Assembly: GCA_964438735.1 (NCBI GenBank)
Contig: CAYTLW010000001.1
Coordinates: forward strand, 1-64,000
Source: CAYTLW01 sp964438735
GTDB lineage: Bacteria > Myxococcota_A > UBA9042
Reading direction: 5' to 3'
DNA length: 64,000 nucleotides
Position 1 is the stretch's first letter; each line of letters opens with the position of its first letter. A program made the position numbers and the translations under genes. Under the pieces are notes generated by a model. It saw only the letters and a list, made by a program, of their open reading frames with translations, had not been told where the DNA came from and did no database searches. Below are positions 28,304 through 36,386 of this stretch, one piece after another.

Positions 28304-29860
28304 CTATTCGCTGGACGCAGCGGTCAGGACGCGGTCGACACACGCTCCGCCTGGGGCGGATTTGGGGATCTGCTCGCTGGCGTGGCCCAGGTACTCGATC
28401 CGGTGCTCTCCACCCGGCAGACCTCGCCGCAGGGTGCCGACCACATGCGCGGCCGGCATGTCGCCCGTGCAGAGCTGCTGGATCACCTGCGCCAGGCACA
28501 TACCGCCGGGGCGCAACCCGATGAGGATGGAGGCCACTTCACTGGACTCCAGCAGGGAGCGGTGACCGGCCAGCGCGTCGCACTTGGGGCCCTGCGGCGT
28601 CGTCAGTCTGGAGGCCAACCAGCGCGCAACGAAATACTCGGCGCTGGTCCGCGAGGCGAAGTGGCGGCGGTTGGCCTGGCTCGCGAAGAGATCGGCGGCG
28701 AGCATCTTTTTGCAGAAGGCGCCAGGTTGGATCGCGCCGCCACCGCCAACCTTGGCGTCCGCGAAGGCCTTGGTGCAGTCTCGTTGACCGAACGTGCGCC
28801 GCTTGCTCAGCAAGCCGCCTGCCGCGGCGACCATGGCGTCGAGCACCGGCATGGCCTGGGCGGGTCGGTAGGAGGTCGATTCGAAGGCACGTAGCAGGGA
28901 GCGCTTGAGGTGATGCTCCAGCAGCGTGGCTCGTGCGCCCTTGAAGCCGGTCGCGAAGTCGGCCGCGAGCACCTTGTCGCCTGACGGCTGGGCCAACTCC
29001 CAGACGATGTCCAGGTCTCGATAGGTGGGCATATAGGTATATCGGCAGCCCTGCCCGGTGGTGATCTTTCGACCGAGCTTCCAGTGCTTCAGGAACGTGC
29101 GGAACTTCTCCTTTTCCCAGGTTGCCTTGCGGCGTGACATCACGTGCCAGTCGATCTTCGCGCAGTCGCTGGAAGGCAAGCCGAGGCGGGCGTCGAAGCC
29201 GCCAAATGCGGACACCGTGGATCCGAAGAGGGGCGGTCGACTCAGGACCACGATGCGCGCCTTGGGCAACCTGGCGGCCAACGCCTTCACCTTTCCTGCC
29301 ACGGCCAGCCGATGTTCCTGGGGTACTTCGTCGAAGGCATCCAGGAGCAAGACGACGTCCTGACTGCCGATCTGCGTCTGCAGGGCCGCTCCCGGGTCCG
29401 CGCCGGGCGCCACGCCGATGGCCTTGGCGACCGCGGTGAGCACCGGGTCCGGGTCGGTCGCGGTCAGGCCCCAGGCCAGATCGACGGAGGCCACGGGCAT
29501 GTCGCCGCAGAGCTGCGCGGCCAACGAACGAGCGAAGGTGGACTTGCCCACGCCCGCCGAGCCGGTCAGCAGAAGCTGGCGTGCCTTGCCATCTCGCAGC
29601 CTGGCGATGAAGTCCGCTTCGCTCAGCAGGGTCGGGCGCGCGTCGATGGACGCTCGCTCCTCATCGCCCGGCCATAGATACACCACCAACTCGGGCGGTT
29701 GATAGTTGCGCATCGCCAGATGGCGTTTGTGGTCCGCCTGCTGCGTCTTGCAAGTGGCCTCGTACGCGGCCTGTTCGGCGGTCTGCGCGGCGCCGCAACC
29801 CGCCAAGACAAGCGAGGCGCCCAGCAGGACTCCAGCGAACACCTTGATCCCCGCGTTCAT
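28304..29860 (-). CDS. Lipoprotein carrying a NACHT-type STAND NTPase domain
   Basis: A 518-aa protein. Residues 1-22 form a canonical lipoprotein signal peptide: one Lys, a hydrophobic core and the lipobox LAGC with Cys22; the +2 residue is Gly, not Asp. An intact NACHT module follows, with Walker A GSAGVGKST (100-108), Walker B LLLDAFDE (171-178), sensor-like VVLSRPP (204-210) and a C-terminal HFASRTSAEYFVARWL (400-415) matching the FxHxTxxEYFxAxxL motif after NACHT winged helices. NACHT NTPases are normally cytosolic signalling or antiphage proteins, so export to an ATP-poor compartment is puzzling. GGGGGGA precedes the ATG. Fumarase follows after 23 nt. No separate effector domain is recognisable; the last ~100 residues are unassigned. 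Confidence 0.85.
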   Translation of the reverse strand: MNAGIKVFAGVLLGASLVLAGCGAAQTAEQAAYEATCKTQQADHKRHLAMRNYQPPELVVYLWPGDEERASIDARPTLLSEADFIARLRDGKARQLLLTGSAGVGKSTFARSLAAQLCGDMPVASVDLAWGLTATDPDPVLTAVAKAIGVAPGADPGAALQTQIGSQDVVLLLDAFDEVPQEHRLAVAGKVKALAARLPKARIVVLSRPPLFGSTVSAFGGFDARLGLPSSDCAKIDWHVMSRRKATWEKEKFRTFLKHWKLGRKITTGQGCRYTYMPTYRDLDIVWELAQPSGDKVLAADFATGFKGARATLLEHHLKRSLLRAFESTSYRPAQAMPVLDAMVAAAGGLLSKRRTFGQRDCTKAFADAKVGGGGAIQPGAFCKKMLAADLFASQANRRHFASRTSAEYFVARWLASRLTTPQGPKCDALAGHRSLLESSEVASILIGLRPGGMCLAQVIQQLCTGDMPAAHVVGTLRRGLPGGEHRIEYLGHASEQIPKSAPGGACVDRVLTAASSE

Positions 29861-29991
29861 GATTCCCCCCCAATCGACGTTCCTACGGCGGGAATCCTAC
29901 ACACCAACAGGCGATCGGAACAGGTGTCCCGATCGGCCCGTGGCGGCGCGTGGTATGGGACTATCAGGTCATTATAGGGGCCCACGGGGGC

Positions 29992-30792
29992 TCAGCCCAG
30001 CGAACGGCGGTCCAAATCGACCCCGATGGGGCAGTGATCGGAGCCCATGACCTCGGTCAGGAGAAACGAGCTGCGCAGCGCGGGCAGCAGACCCGGCGAA
30101 ACCAGCAGATAATCAATGCGCCAGCCCACGTTGCGGGCCCGGCAGTTGCCGCGCTGAGCCCACCAGCTGTAGGCCCCCTCTTGATCAGCGTGCTGGTGGC
30201 GAAAGGAGTCGACCCACCCGGCGTCCAGCCAGCGGGTGAGTTCGGCGCATTCCTCGGGTAGGAATCCGCTGGTTTTGCGGTTGGACTTCGGCCGCGCCAG
30301 GTCGATGGGTTCATGGGCCGTGTTGAAATCGCCCATCACCACAATGGGTCGTCCTGCCGCCATGTCCGCCTGCAGCATGTCGAAGAGCCGTCGATAGAAC
30401 GCCAGTTTGAAAGGTACCCGGCTGTTGTCGCGTCCCTTGCCGCTACCGTTGGGAAAGTAGACGTTGGCCACTTGAAGGTCGCCGAAGGTGGCCAGCTGCA
30501 GCCTGCCCTCGCGGTCGAATTCCGCGTCGTCCATGGAGGTCAGCACCGAGTCGGGTGCCGATCTCGACAGCATGGATACGCCGCTATAACCGGGCTTTTC
30601 GGCGGCGACCAGGTGGTGCTGCCACTTGCGTGGACGCTTGAGTCCGGGGGGCATCTGCTCCTGCCGCGCCCGGACCTCCTGCAGGCCGACGATGTCACCC
30701 CCGCTGCTGTTCAACCAGCGCATGAAGCCGTGTCGGGCGCACGCGCGGATGCCGTTGACGTTCCAGGACAGGATGCGGAGGTCGTCGCTCAT
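29992..30792 (-). CDS. xthA: Exodeoxyribonuclease III (AP endonuclease family)
   Basis: A 266-aa DNA-repair nuclease of the endonuclease/exonuclease/phosphatase fold, acting at abasic sites and 3' blocked ends. All signature segments are present: LSWNVNGIRA, LQEVRA with the metal-binding Glu, GYSGVSMLSR, VMGDFNTAH with Asp and Asn, GWRIDYLLVS and the C-terminal SDHCPIG with the catalytic Asp-His. Length is typical for XthA. The ATG at 30792 starts six residues before LSWN. An upstream in-frame ATG at 30828 would add a basic leader atypical of the family; neither has a strong Shine-Dalgarno. It diverges from the RlmN-like gene. Confidence 0.93.
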   Translation of the reverse strand: MSDDLRILSWNVNGIRACARHGFMRWLNSSGGDIVGLQEVRARQEQMPPGLKRPRKWQHHLVAAEKPGYSGVSMLSRSAPDSVLTSMDDAEFDREGRLQLATFGDLQVANVYFPNGSGKGRDNSRVPFKLAFYRRLFDMLQADMAAGRPIVVMGDFNTAHEPIDLARPKSNRKTSGFLPEECAELTRWLDAGWVDSFRHQHADQEGAYSWWAQRGNCRARNVGWRIDYLLVSPGLLPALRSSFLLTEVMGSDHCPIGVDLDRRSLG

Positions 30793-30933
30793 GGCGACGG
30801 TTGTAGACCTTGGGCGCCGGCGCCACAACGGTTAGCCTGCAACTGCCCGCCTGCCCGAACGACCGGCTGCCAACTGGAGTGCCCGCTGACCGTCCCGCCA
30901 CCGCCATTTGCCAGCCAGCCGCCGCAGCGCCTT

Positions 30934-31983
30934 GTGGACGCGTTCTGCAGCCGTCACGATCTGCGTGAAAACCAGGCCCGCCAGGCTGTCAAAGGCCTGT
31001 ACAATCGTTACTTGCGCCAGGGCATGACCTGGAATGACGTCCTCGCTGCCCTGCCCCGACGCGCGGCCGAGGTCATCGACCAGGTCTGCCGCCCCGCCGT
31101 TGAGCTGGAGCTGCACGAGGACGCCGTCGCCGCAGACGCCACACGAAAGCTGTTGTTTCGGACTCCAGATACCCAGTTGGTAGAGACCGTGATCATCCCC
31201 AGCGAGGCCGGTCGCGCTGCCGGACGGACGACGCTGTGTGTCTCCAGCCAGGTGGGCTGCGGCCGACGCTGCGTCTTCTGCGAGACGGGTCGGCATGGTC
31301 TCGTGCGCCAGCTGGGCGCTGGCGAGATCGTGGCCCAGTTTCGCCAGGCGCGGCGGTTGTGGGAGCAGGAACGCGGCGATGCGCCCTCGTTGAGCAACGT
31401 CGTCTTCATGGGCATGGGCGAACCCATGGACAACCTGGACGCGGTCCTGGACGCCATCGAGGTGCTCACCCACGACTGGTCGTTTGGCCTGGCGGCGCGG
31501 CGAATCACCGTCAGCACGGTTGGCGTACCCGAAGGCATCACGAAGTTCCTGGCCCGGTCCAAAGCCCATCTGGCCGTCAGCCTGAATGCGCCGGACGACG
31601 CGCGCCGCTCGCGCTGGATGCCCATCGGTCGGCGCTGCGGTCTGGATGAGTTGAAGGCGGCCCTGCTCGGCGGTCTGCAACCCGGTCGCGACGTATTGAT
31701 CGAGTACATCCTCTTCGACGGCCTGAACGACGCCCCGGACGATGCCGGGTTGCTGTTGCGTTGGCTGCATGGCCTGCCGGTGCGGGTCAACCTGATCCCG
31801 GCCAATCCAGGCCCCGATCCGCGACTCCAGCAGCCACCACGGGAGCGGGTCCTGGCATTTCAGCGCACCTTGCTGAATGCGGGCGTGCGCACCATGGTCC
31901 GCTACCCCCACGGTCGTGAGGTCGGTGGCGCCTGCGGCCAGCTGGCCGGGGCACATCGACAAGGCGGGGGGCAGTCGGTGTAG
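30934..31983 (+). CDS. RlmN-like radical SAM RNA methyltransferase
   Basis: A 349-aa protein with the radical-SAM cluster motif CGRRCVFC (CxxxCxxC) inside the RlmN/Cfr signature TLCVSSQVGC. The upstream Cys of that signature is present. FMGMGEPMDN and ITVSTVGVPEGI are further family motifs, and ACGQL near the C-terminus supplies the second methyl-transfer Cys. RlmN methylates C2 of A2503 in 23S rRNA and A37 of some tRNAs; sequence alone cannot exclude a paralogue with another target. The frame is open far upstream but overlaps xthA there. GTG at 30934 is the best in-frame start and gives the usual length, though no Shine-Dalgarno precedes it. The E2-like gene follows after 36 bp. Confidence 0.87.
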   Translation: MDAFCSRHDLRENQARQAVKGLYNRYLRQGMTWNDVLAALPRRAAEVIDQVCRPAVELELHEDAVAADATRKLLFRTPDTQLVETVIIPSEAGRAAGRTTLCVSSQVGCGRRCVFCETGRHGLVRQLGAGEIVAQFRQARRLWEQERGDAPSLSNVVFMGMGEPMDNLDAVLDAIEVLTHDWSFGLAARRITVSTVGVPEGITKFLARSKAHLAVSLNAPDDARRSRWMPIGRRCGLDELKAALLGGLQPGRDVLIEYILFDGLNDAPDDAGLLLRWLHGLPVRVNLIPANPGPDPRLQQPPRERVLAFQRTLLNAGVRTMVRYPHGREVGGACGQLAGAHRQGGGQSV

Positions 31984-32019
31984 GATGGCCGCGGATGACC
32001 CGTCTGCAGGAGGACCGAG

Positions 32020-32847
32020 ATGGCCCGAATGAGCACCCGTCGCAAGCTCGCGATCGCGACCTGGAGCGCGCCCAGAGAGGGCAATATCTACGGCAAGATC
32101 ACGGTCGACGTGACCAAGGCCAACGCGTACATCAAGCACCTGCGGGACAAGACCGGAGAGAAGGTCACCATCACCCACCTGGTGGGCAAAGCGGTGGCCG
32201 AAGCCCTGCGCAAGGCGCCGACCTTGAACGGTCGGATCGTCTGGGGGCGTTTCGAACCCTTCAACTCCGTCGACATCTCCTTCCTGGTCGCCCTCGAGGA
32301 GGGCTCGGACCTGGCCAAGGCCAAGATCGACGACCTGGACGAGAAGACCGTGGCCGACGTCGCCCGCGAGCTGCGCGCCATGGCCGGCCGGCTCAAGCGG
32401 GGCGAGGACGACGACTTCAACAAGAGCAAGGGCCTGCTCCGGGCACTGCCGACCTGGTTGCTGCGGCCGTTGCTCTTCGTCACCGGCTGGATCGCCAGCG
32501 CCGTGGGCGCGAGCGTGCCGGCGCTCGGAGTCGAGCGCTTCCCCTTCGGCTCCTGCATCATCACCAGCGTGGGCATGCTGGGCCTGGACGAGGGATTCGC
32601 CCCTCCGACGCCGTTTGCGCGGGTGCCGGTCCTGGTGCTCGTGGGGGCCATCGCTGATCGCCCGGCGGTGGTGGACGGCGAACTGGTCATTCGGCCGCAG
32701 CTGTCCATCTGTGCGACGATCGACCACCGGTTCATCGACGGCTTCCAGGGCGGCGTGCTGGCCAAGGTGGTGCGCTCGATCATGGAAGATCCGTGGCAGC
32801 TCGAAGAGGATGACGAAGCGGTCGAAACGGAGACGGAGGCCGCGTGA
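32020..32847 (+). CDS. Stand-alone 2-oxoacid dehydrogenase E2-type acyltransferase domain
   Basis: This 275-aa protein consists only of the CAT-like catalytic domain of dihydrolipoamide acyltransferases. The catalytic motif DHRFIDG (HRxxDG) is intact near residue 239, and ITHLVGKAVAEALRKAPTLNGR is the usual active-site strand and helix. The lipoyl and E3-binding domains of a true E2 are absent, and no E1 or E3 gene is nearby. It may acylate CoA or another thiol with an unknown partner. An insertion of about 60 residues rich in charged and hydrophobic residues (KRGEDDDFNKSKGLLRALPT and following) splits the domain. AGGAGG precedes the ATG. The TetR gene overlaps its stop codon. Confidence 0.8.
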   Translation: MARMSTRRKLAIATWSAPREGNIYGKITVDVTKANAYIKHLRDKTGEKVTITHLVGKAVAEALRKAPTLNGRIVWGRFEPFNSVDISFLVALEEGSDLAKAKIDDLDEKTVADVARELRAMAGRLKRGEDDDFNKSKGLLRALPTWLLRPLLFVTGWIASAVGASVPALGVERFPFGSCIITSVGMLGLDEGFAPPTPFARVPVLVLVGAIADRPAVVDGELVIRPQLSICATIDHRFIDGFQGGVLAKVVRSIMEDPWQLEEDDEAVETETEAA

Positions 32848-33452
32848 GCCGACAGCCGGGACAGCGGGGCTACGAGAAGGGTCGCCGCCGCCGTGCCGCC
32901 ATCCTCGCGGCTGCGGGCGAGGTCTTTGGCGATCGGGGCCTGTCGCGGGTGACCATTCGCGATGTGGCCGACGCCGCCGACGTGCCCAAGAGCGTGGTGC
33001 TGTACTACTTCAACGACCGCGAGACCCTGATCACCGAGCTGCTGCAAGGCGTCTTGACGCCGCTGTTGGACGCCCAACGGGAGGCGGTGGACTCCGCTGG
33101 TGACCCGCGCGATCAGCTGCGTCGCTGGCTGGACGTGCAATTTGACGCCGACGCCGGCCTGTCCGGCATGCGCCTGCACATGCAGGTGGCGGTCGAGGGC
33201 GCGCCCCTGGCCGCGCGCAAGCTGGTCCGACGCTATGACCGCGACGCGGGACGGCTCCTGGTGGAGCTGCTGGAGCGTGGCCATCGCGACTACTGCTGGC
33301 AGAGTCCGGACGCGCCGGCGAGCGCGGTGGCGGTGCGGGCGTTGGTCGATGGCATGCGTTTGGCCTGCCTCAAGGAAGGCTGGGACGTGGACGTGGATCG
33401 GCTGCGCAACCTCTGCCGCCGCGCCGTGCTCGATCTGCTCGTTCGGATGTAG
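32844..33452 (+). CDS. TetR/AcrR-family transcriptional regulator
   Basis: A 202-aa regulator starting at GTG inside a GTGA overlap with the acyltransferase gene, with GGAGG just upstream. The N-terminal TetR helix-turn-helix is clear: RRAAILAAAGEVFGDRGLSR then VTIRDVADAADVPKSVVLYYF (about residues 16-55). The C-terminal ligand-binding part is unassigned and contains RLHMQVAVEGAP. Coupling suggests it regulates the acyltransferase transcript, possibly in response to an acyl compound; that is inference. Its last two codons (ATG TAG) are the beginning of the 19-bp tandem repeat. Confidence 0.9.
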   Translation: MSRQPGQRGYEKGRRRRAAILAAAGEVFGDRGLSRVTIRDVADAADVPKSVVLYYFNDRETLITELLQGVLTPLLDAQREAVDSAGDPRDQLRRWLDVQFDADAGLSGMRLHMQVAVEGAPLAARKLVRRYDRDAGRLLVELLERGHRDYCWQSPDAPASAVAVRALVDGMRLACLKEGWDVDVDRLRNLCRRAVLDLLVRM

Positions 33453-33527
33453 TCCTCAGTCCGCCATGTAGCGCTCAGTCCGCCATGTAGCGCTCTGTCC
33501 GCCATGTAGCGCTCAGTCCGCCATGTA
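33447..33527. repeat. 19-bp tandem repeat joining two convergent stop codons
   Basis: Four units with consensus ATGTAGCGCTCAGTCCGCC lie at 33447-33465 (TC for CG at unit positions 7-8), 33466-33484, 33485-33503 (one change) and 33504-33522, followed by ATGTA (33523-33527). The first unit begins with the final Met and stop codon of the TetR gene. The partial unit abuts the minus-strand stop of the beta-helix gene at 33528. The array therefore fills the whole intergenic space. Confidence 0.85.
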
Positions 33528-36374
33528 TCAATCTGGCAGCGGCGTGGGTGGTCGCGGCAAGGCCAGTTGGCGATCGGCGCCGATGTTCGTCTCGTTGTCG
33601 AAGAGCAGCACGGCCTGCAGTTGCAGTTTCGGCGACGATTGGGTGGCGAGGCCGAACAGGCTGCCAGTGGCGCAACTGTGTTCGATGCGCAGGTCGCTGC
33701 CGCCGTCCACCAACCAGCCGGTGCGTTCCTGCTTCACCGCCAGGCTGTCGACCATCAGGAGACCTTGCACGCTGCGGGCGAGGATGCCGTCGGCCACGTC
33801 GACCGTGCCGCTGACGTCGACCCCGCCGCCGCTCCTCAGCCGCGGCATGGGGGCGGAGCGCGTGTCGGCGACCACGACCCCGGTGAGCGTGGCCTTGCCG
33901 CGATCGATGTGGATGCCGACGCCGCGATTGCCGACCAGAGAGGTGGAGATGGCTTCCAGACCGCCCTGATCGATGGCGCCGAGGCCCACGCCGAACGCGC
34001 CCGCCGAGCTGAGGCTGTGCTCGATGCTGCTGCCGACCAGTCGTGCCCGGGAGCCCACATGCGTGACCAGCAATCCAGCGGTGCGGTTGCCCACCATCCT
34101 GCTGCCGACGACGTGTACAACCGCCCGTCTGGACACGTCGATGCCGCTGCCGCCGCTGGCGGGCCAGCCCGTCGTTCGGGTGCCGTCGAGCAGGCTGCCC
34201 TCCACCCGGGCAGAGGTGCCCACGTCATTGGCACGCAGTCCGGCGCCGCGGTTGTCATGCAGGCGGCTGGCGCGCAGGACGACCCGGGCGCCCTCGTCCA
34301 CATCGACGCCCAGTCCGAGTCCGCCGGTCGCCAATTCGGGCTGCGTCGCGTCGATGAGCATGTCTGTCAGGGTTGCGCGACTGCCGGCGTGGCGCACCCG
34401 CAGGCCCATGGCCCGATTGCGGTGCAGTCGGCCGCCCTCCAGGGAAAGGGCGGCGCCGCCAAACACGTCGATGCCGATTCCAAGAGTGCCGTCGACCATG
34501 TCCGGTCGCGTGGCGTCGACCACCAGGTCGCGCGCAGACGCGGAGGTGCCCGTGGCGTTGATCCACAGGCCGACAGCGCGATTGCCGCTCAACCTGGCGC
34601 TGTGCAACTCCGTTCTGGCGCCGCCGCCGAGCATGATGCCGACGCCTGCGTGGGGCAGGTTGGCAGCCGCCGCTGTGCCATCGACCACCAGGCCGTCCAC
34701 GGTCACCAACGTGCCCTTGCCATCGATGGCGATGCCAGCGCCAGTGTTGTCCGAAAGCCGCACACCGGCGCCATCGAATTGTGCCCCTTGCCGGACGACC
34801 AGGCCCATGCCGAAGAACCCGACCAGTTCGGTCGCCCGCGTGCCGTCCACCACCAGGCCGCGTGCCTCCAGGCGAGTGCCAGCGCCCTCGACCATCAGGC
34901 CAGTGGCGCGATTGCCGGTGACGCGCACGCCGACCAGCTTGCCGGTCGCGGCCTCGCCAAACTCGGCGCCGGTGCCGAACTGCTCTTTCCAGGCCCGGGA
35001 GTTGGCGATCATCAGGTTGTCTGCGGTCACCCGGCTGCCCGCCTGGTGCGCCATCAAGCCGGTGCCACGGGCGCGGCTGATGCGCACATTCTCGAGATGT
35101 ACCTCACCGCCGGACAGCACCTGGACCGCGGCGTGCGCCTTGGAGCCAGCGTTGTCGATGACCGCATCGGACACAGTCAGCGACGACAGCGCGCCGTGAA
35201 TCAGCACGCCGGTGGGGGCGGCATCCCGGACCCACAGCCGCGAAGCGATCACGGTGGATTGGCCCTGTACATTCAGGCCGCCTGCCCCGGTCAGGGTGAG
35301 GCCGCTGAGCGACGAGGTGCCCTTGCCCTGGTGGACGGCCGTGATCGCAGGTGCCCCTTCATCGCCGTCGATGATCACCAGCGCGGCGCATCGACCACGC
35401 AGGGTCAGCGGGACCGCGAGCTTCAAGGGACCGGAATACGCGCCTGCTGCGAGGGCGATGAGATCGCCCGACCCCGCCGCCTTGATCGCATCCTTCAACT
35501 GGCGAAACGGGGCGTCGCGACTGCCGTTTCCACCCGCGGCTGCCGAGGCCCGGACAAAGAACCGGCCCGGGCCTGGCTGCACGCCGCCAAAGGGATCACC
35601 GCCGCAGTCTGCCGGGTCGGGGGCGCAGCGGAACAGGTCGCCCGGTGCCAGAGCAGCGGTGTCGTCGACGACGAAGCCAGGCGGGCAGATCCACGGCACA
35701 CCCACCGACTGACAGCCGCTGGCGAGATTGGGCATCTGGCCGGCGGCGCAGTTCGAGCCACCTGTTTGGCAGCGTCGCACACTGCCGGACGGGTCGGCGC
35801 AGAATCGAGTGCCGGCAATCTCCGGCAACGGCGTCACGTCGTGCAGCGTGGTGTGGTCCAGCAGTGCCGGTGCCACCCCCTCTTTGAACACCGGCGCCAG
35901 GTGGTGCAGTAGCAGCCCTGCCGGGCGGCATCCCGACATGGCGGAACGAGGCCACCAGCCGGCCGGACAGGTCGTCGTGTCAGCGAGTGCCCCGGGGCAG
36001 CGTCCGCCGTCCAGGTGGCACGAATCGGAGCCTGGGGGACAGGGGGCGCCGGCGGTTGTGCGCCAGCCGCCACACCAGGTGGGCCGGCAGAGCTCTGGCT
36101 GGGTCAGGATGACCTTGGCGCACTCCAGTGGGCCGGCCACCTCGCATCGGCCCCGGCTGTGGTCATAGAATCGCCCTTGCGGGCAACAGGTGCCGTCGCC
36201 CCGAAGGGCCTGCGGTGGGCATGTCCCCTTGGCGTTATGGAGGGCCGTCGAGGTGCCGATCACCTCTTCGGGACTGTCACAGGCGCAGACCCCCCAAGCC
36301 AGCCACGCCGAGGCCATCAGCCTGGACAACCAGACCACGCCCGAGCCGCGATCGCGGTGTCGGGTTGGGGGCAT
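33528..36374 (-). CDS. Right-handed beta-helix lipoprotein
   Basis: A 948-aa exported protein with a signal peptide ending GVCAC (probable lipoprotein). The first ~260 residues are Cys-rich, with CPPG and CCPQG motifs. Then GRFFVRASAAAGGNGSRDAP FRQLKDAIKAAGSGD (DUF1565-like entry motif, space added here) opens a parallel beta-helix of pectin-lyase type that fills the rest. A super-repeat of about 68 residues recurs, marked by LVVDGTR/LVVDATRP, GxGIDV.GGA and NRA.GL.V, equivalent to about three coils. No catalytic motif for a lyase or hydrolase is evident, so a structural or adhesive surface role is more likely. GAGG precedes the ATG. It overlaps nothing, but its stop touches the 19-bp repeat. 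Confidence 0.8.
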   Translation of the reverse strand: MPPTRHRDRGSGVVWLSRLMASAWLAWGVCACDSPEEVIGTSTALHNAKGTCPPQALRGDGTCCPQGRFYDHSRGRCEVAGPLECAKVILTQPELCRPTWCGGWRTTAGAPCPPGSDSCHLDGGRCPGALADTTTCPAGWWPRSAMSGCRPAGLLLHHLAPVFKEGVAPALLDHTTLHDVTPLPEIAGTRFCADPSGSVRRCQTGGSNCAAGQMPNLASGCQSVGVPWICPPGFVVDDTAALAPGDLFRCAPDPADCGGDPFGGVQPGPGRFFVRASAAAGGNGSRDAPFRQLKDAIKAAGSGDLIALAAGAYSGPLKLAVPLTLRGRCAALVIIDGDEGAPAITAVHQGKGTSSLSGLTLTGAGGLNVQGQSTVIASRLWVRDAAPTGVLIHGALSSLTVSDAVIDNAGSKAHAAVQVLSGGEVHLENVRISRARGTGLMAHQAGSRVTADNLMIANSRAWKEQFGTGAEFGEAATGKLVGVRVTGNRATGLMVEGAGTRLEARGLVVDGTRATELVGFFGMGLVVRQGAQFDGAGVRLSDNTGAGIAIDGKGTLVTVDGLVVDGTAAAANLPHAGVGIMLGGGARTELHSARLSGNRAVGLWINATGTSASARDLVVDATRPDMVDGTLGIGIDVFGGAALSLEGGRLHRNRAMGLRVRHAGSRATLTDMLIDATQPELATGGLGLGVDVDEGARVVLRASRLHDNRGAGLRANDVGTSARVEGSLLDGTRTTGWPASGGSGIDVSRRAVVHVVGSRMVGNRTAGLLVTHVGSRARLVGSSIEHSLSSAGAFGVGLGAIDQGGLEAISTSLVGNRGVGIHIDRGKATLTGVVVADTRSAPMPRLRSGGGVDVSGTVDVADGILARSVQGLLMVDSLAVKQERTGWLVDGGSDLRIEHSCATGSLFGLATQSSPKLQLQAVLLFDNETNIGADRQLALPRPPTPLPD

Positions 36375-36386
36375 GGCAAACCTCGG

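Noticed and set aside
33447..33527. CRISPR-like array
   Set aside because: Units are directly adjacent without spacers and no cas gene is present; it is a simple tandem repeat.
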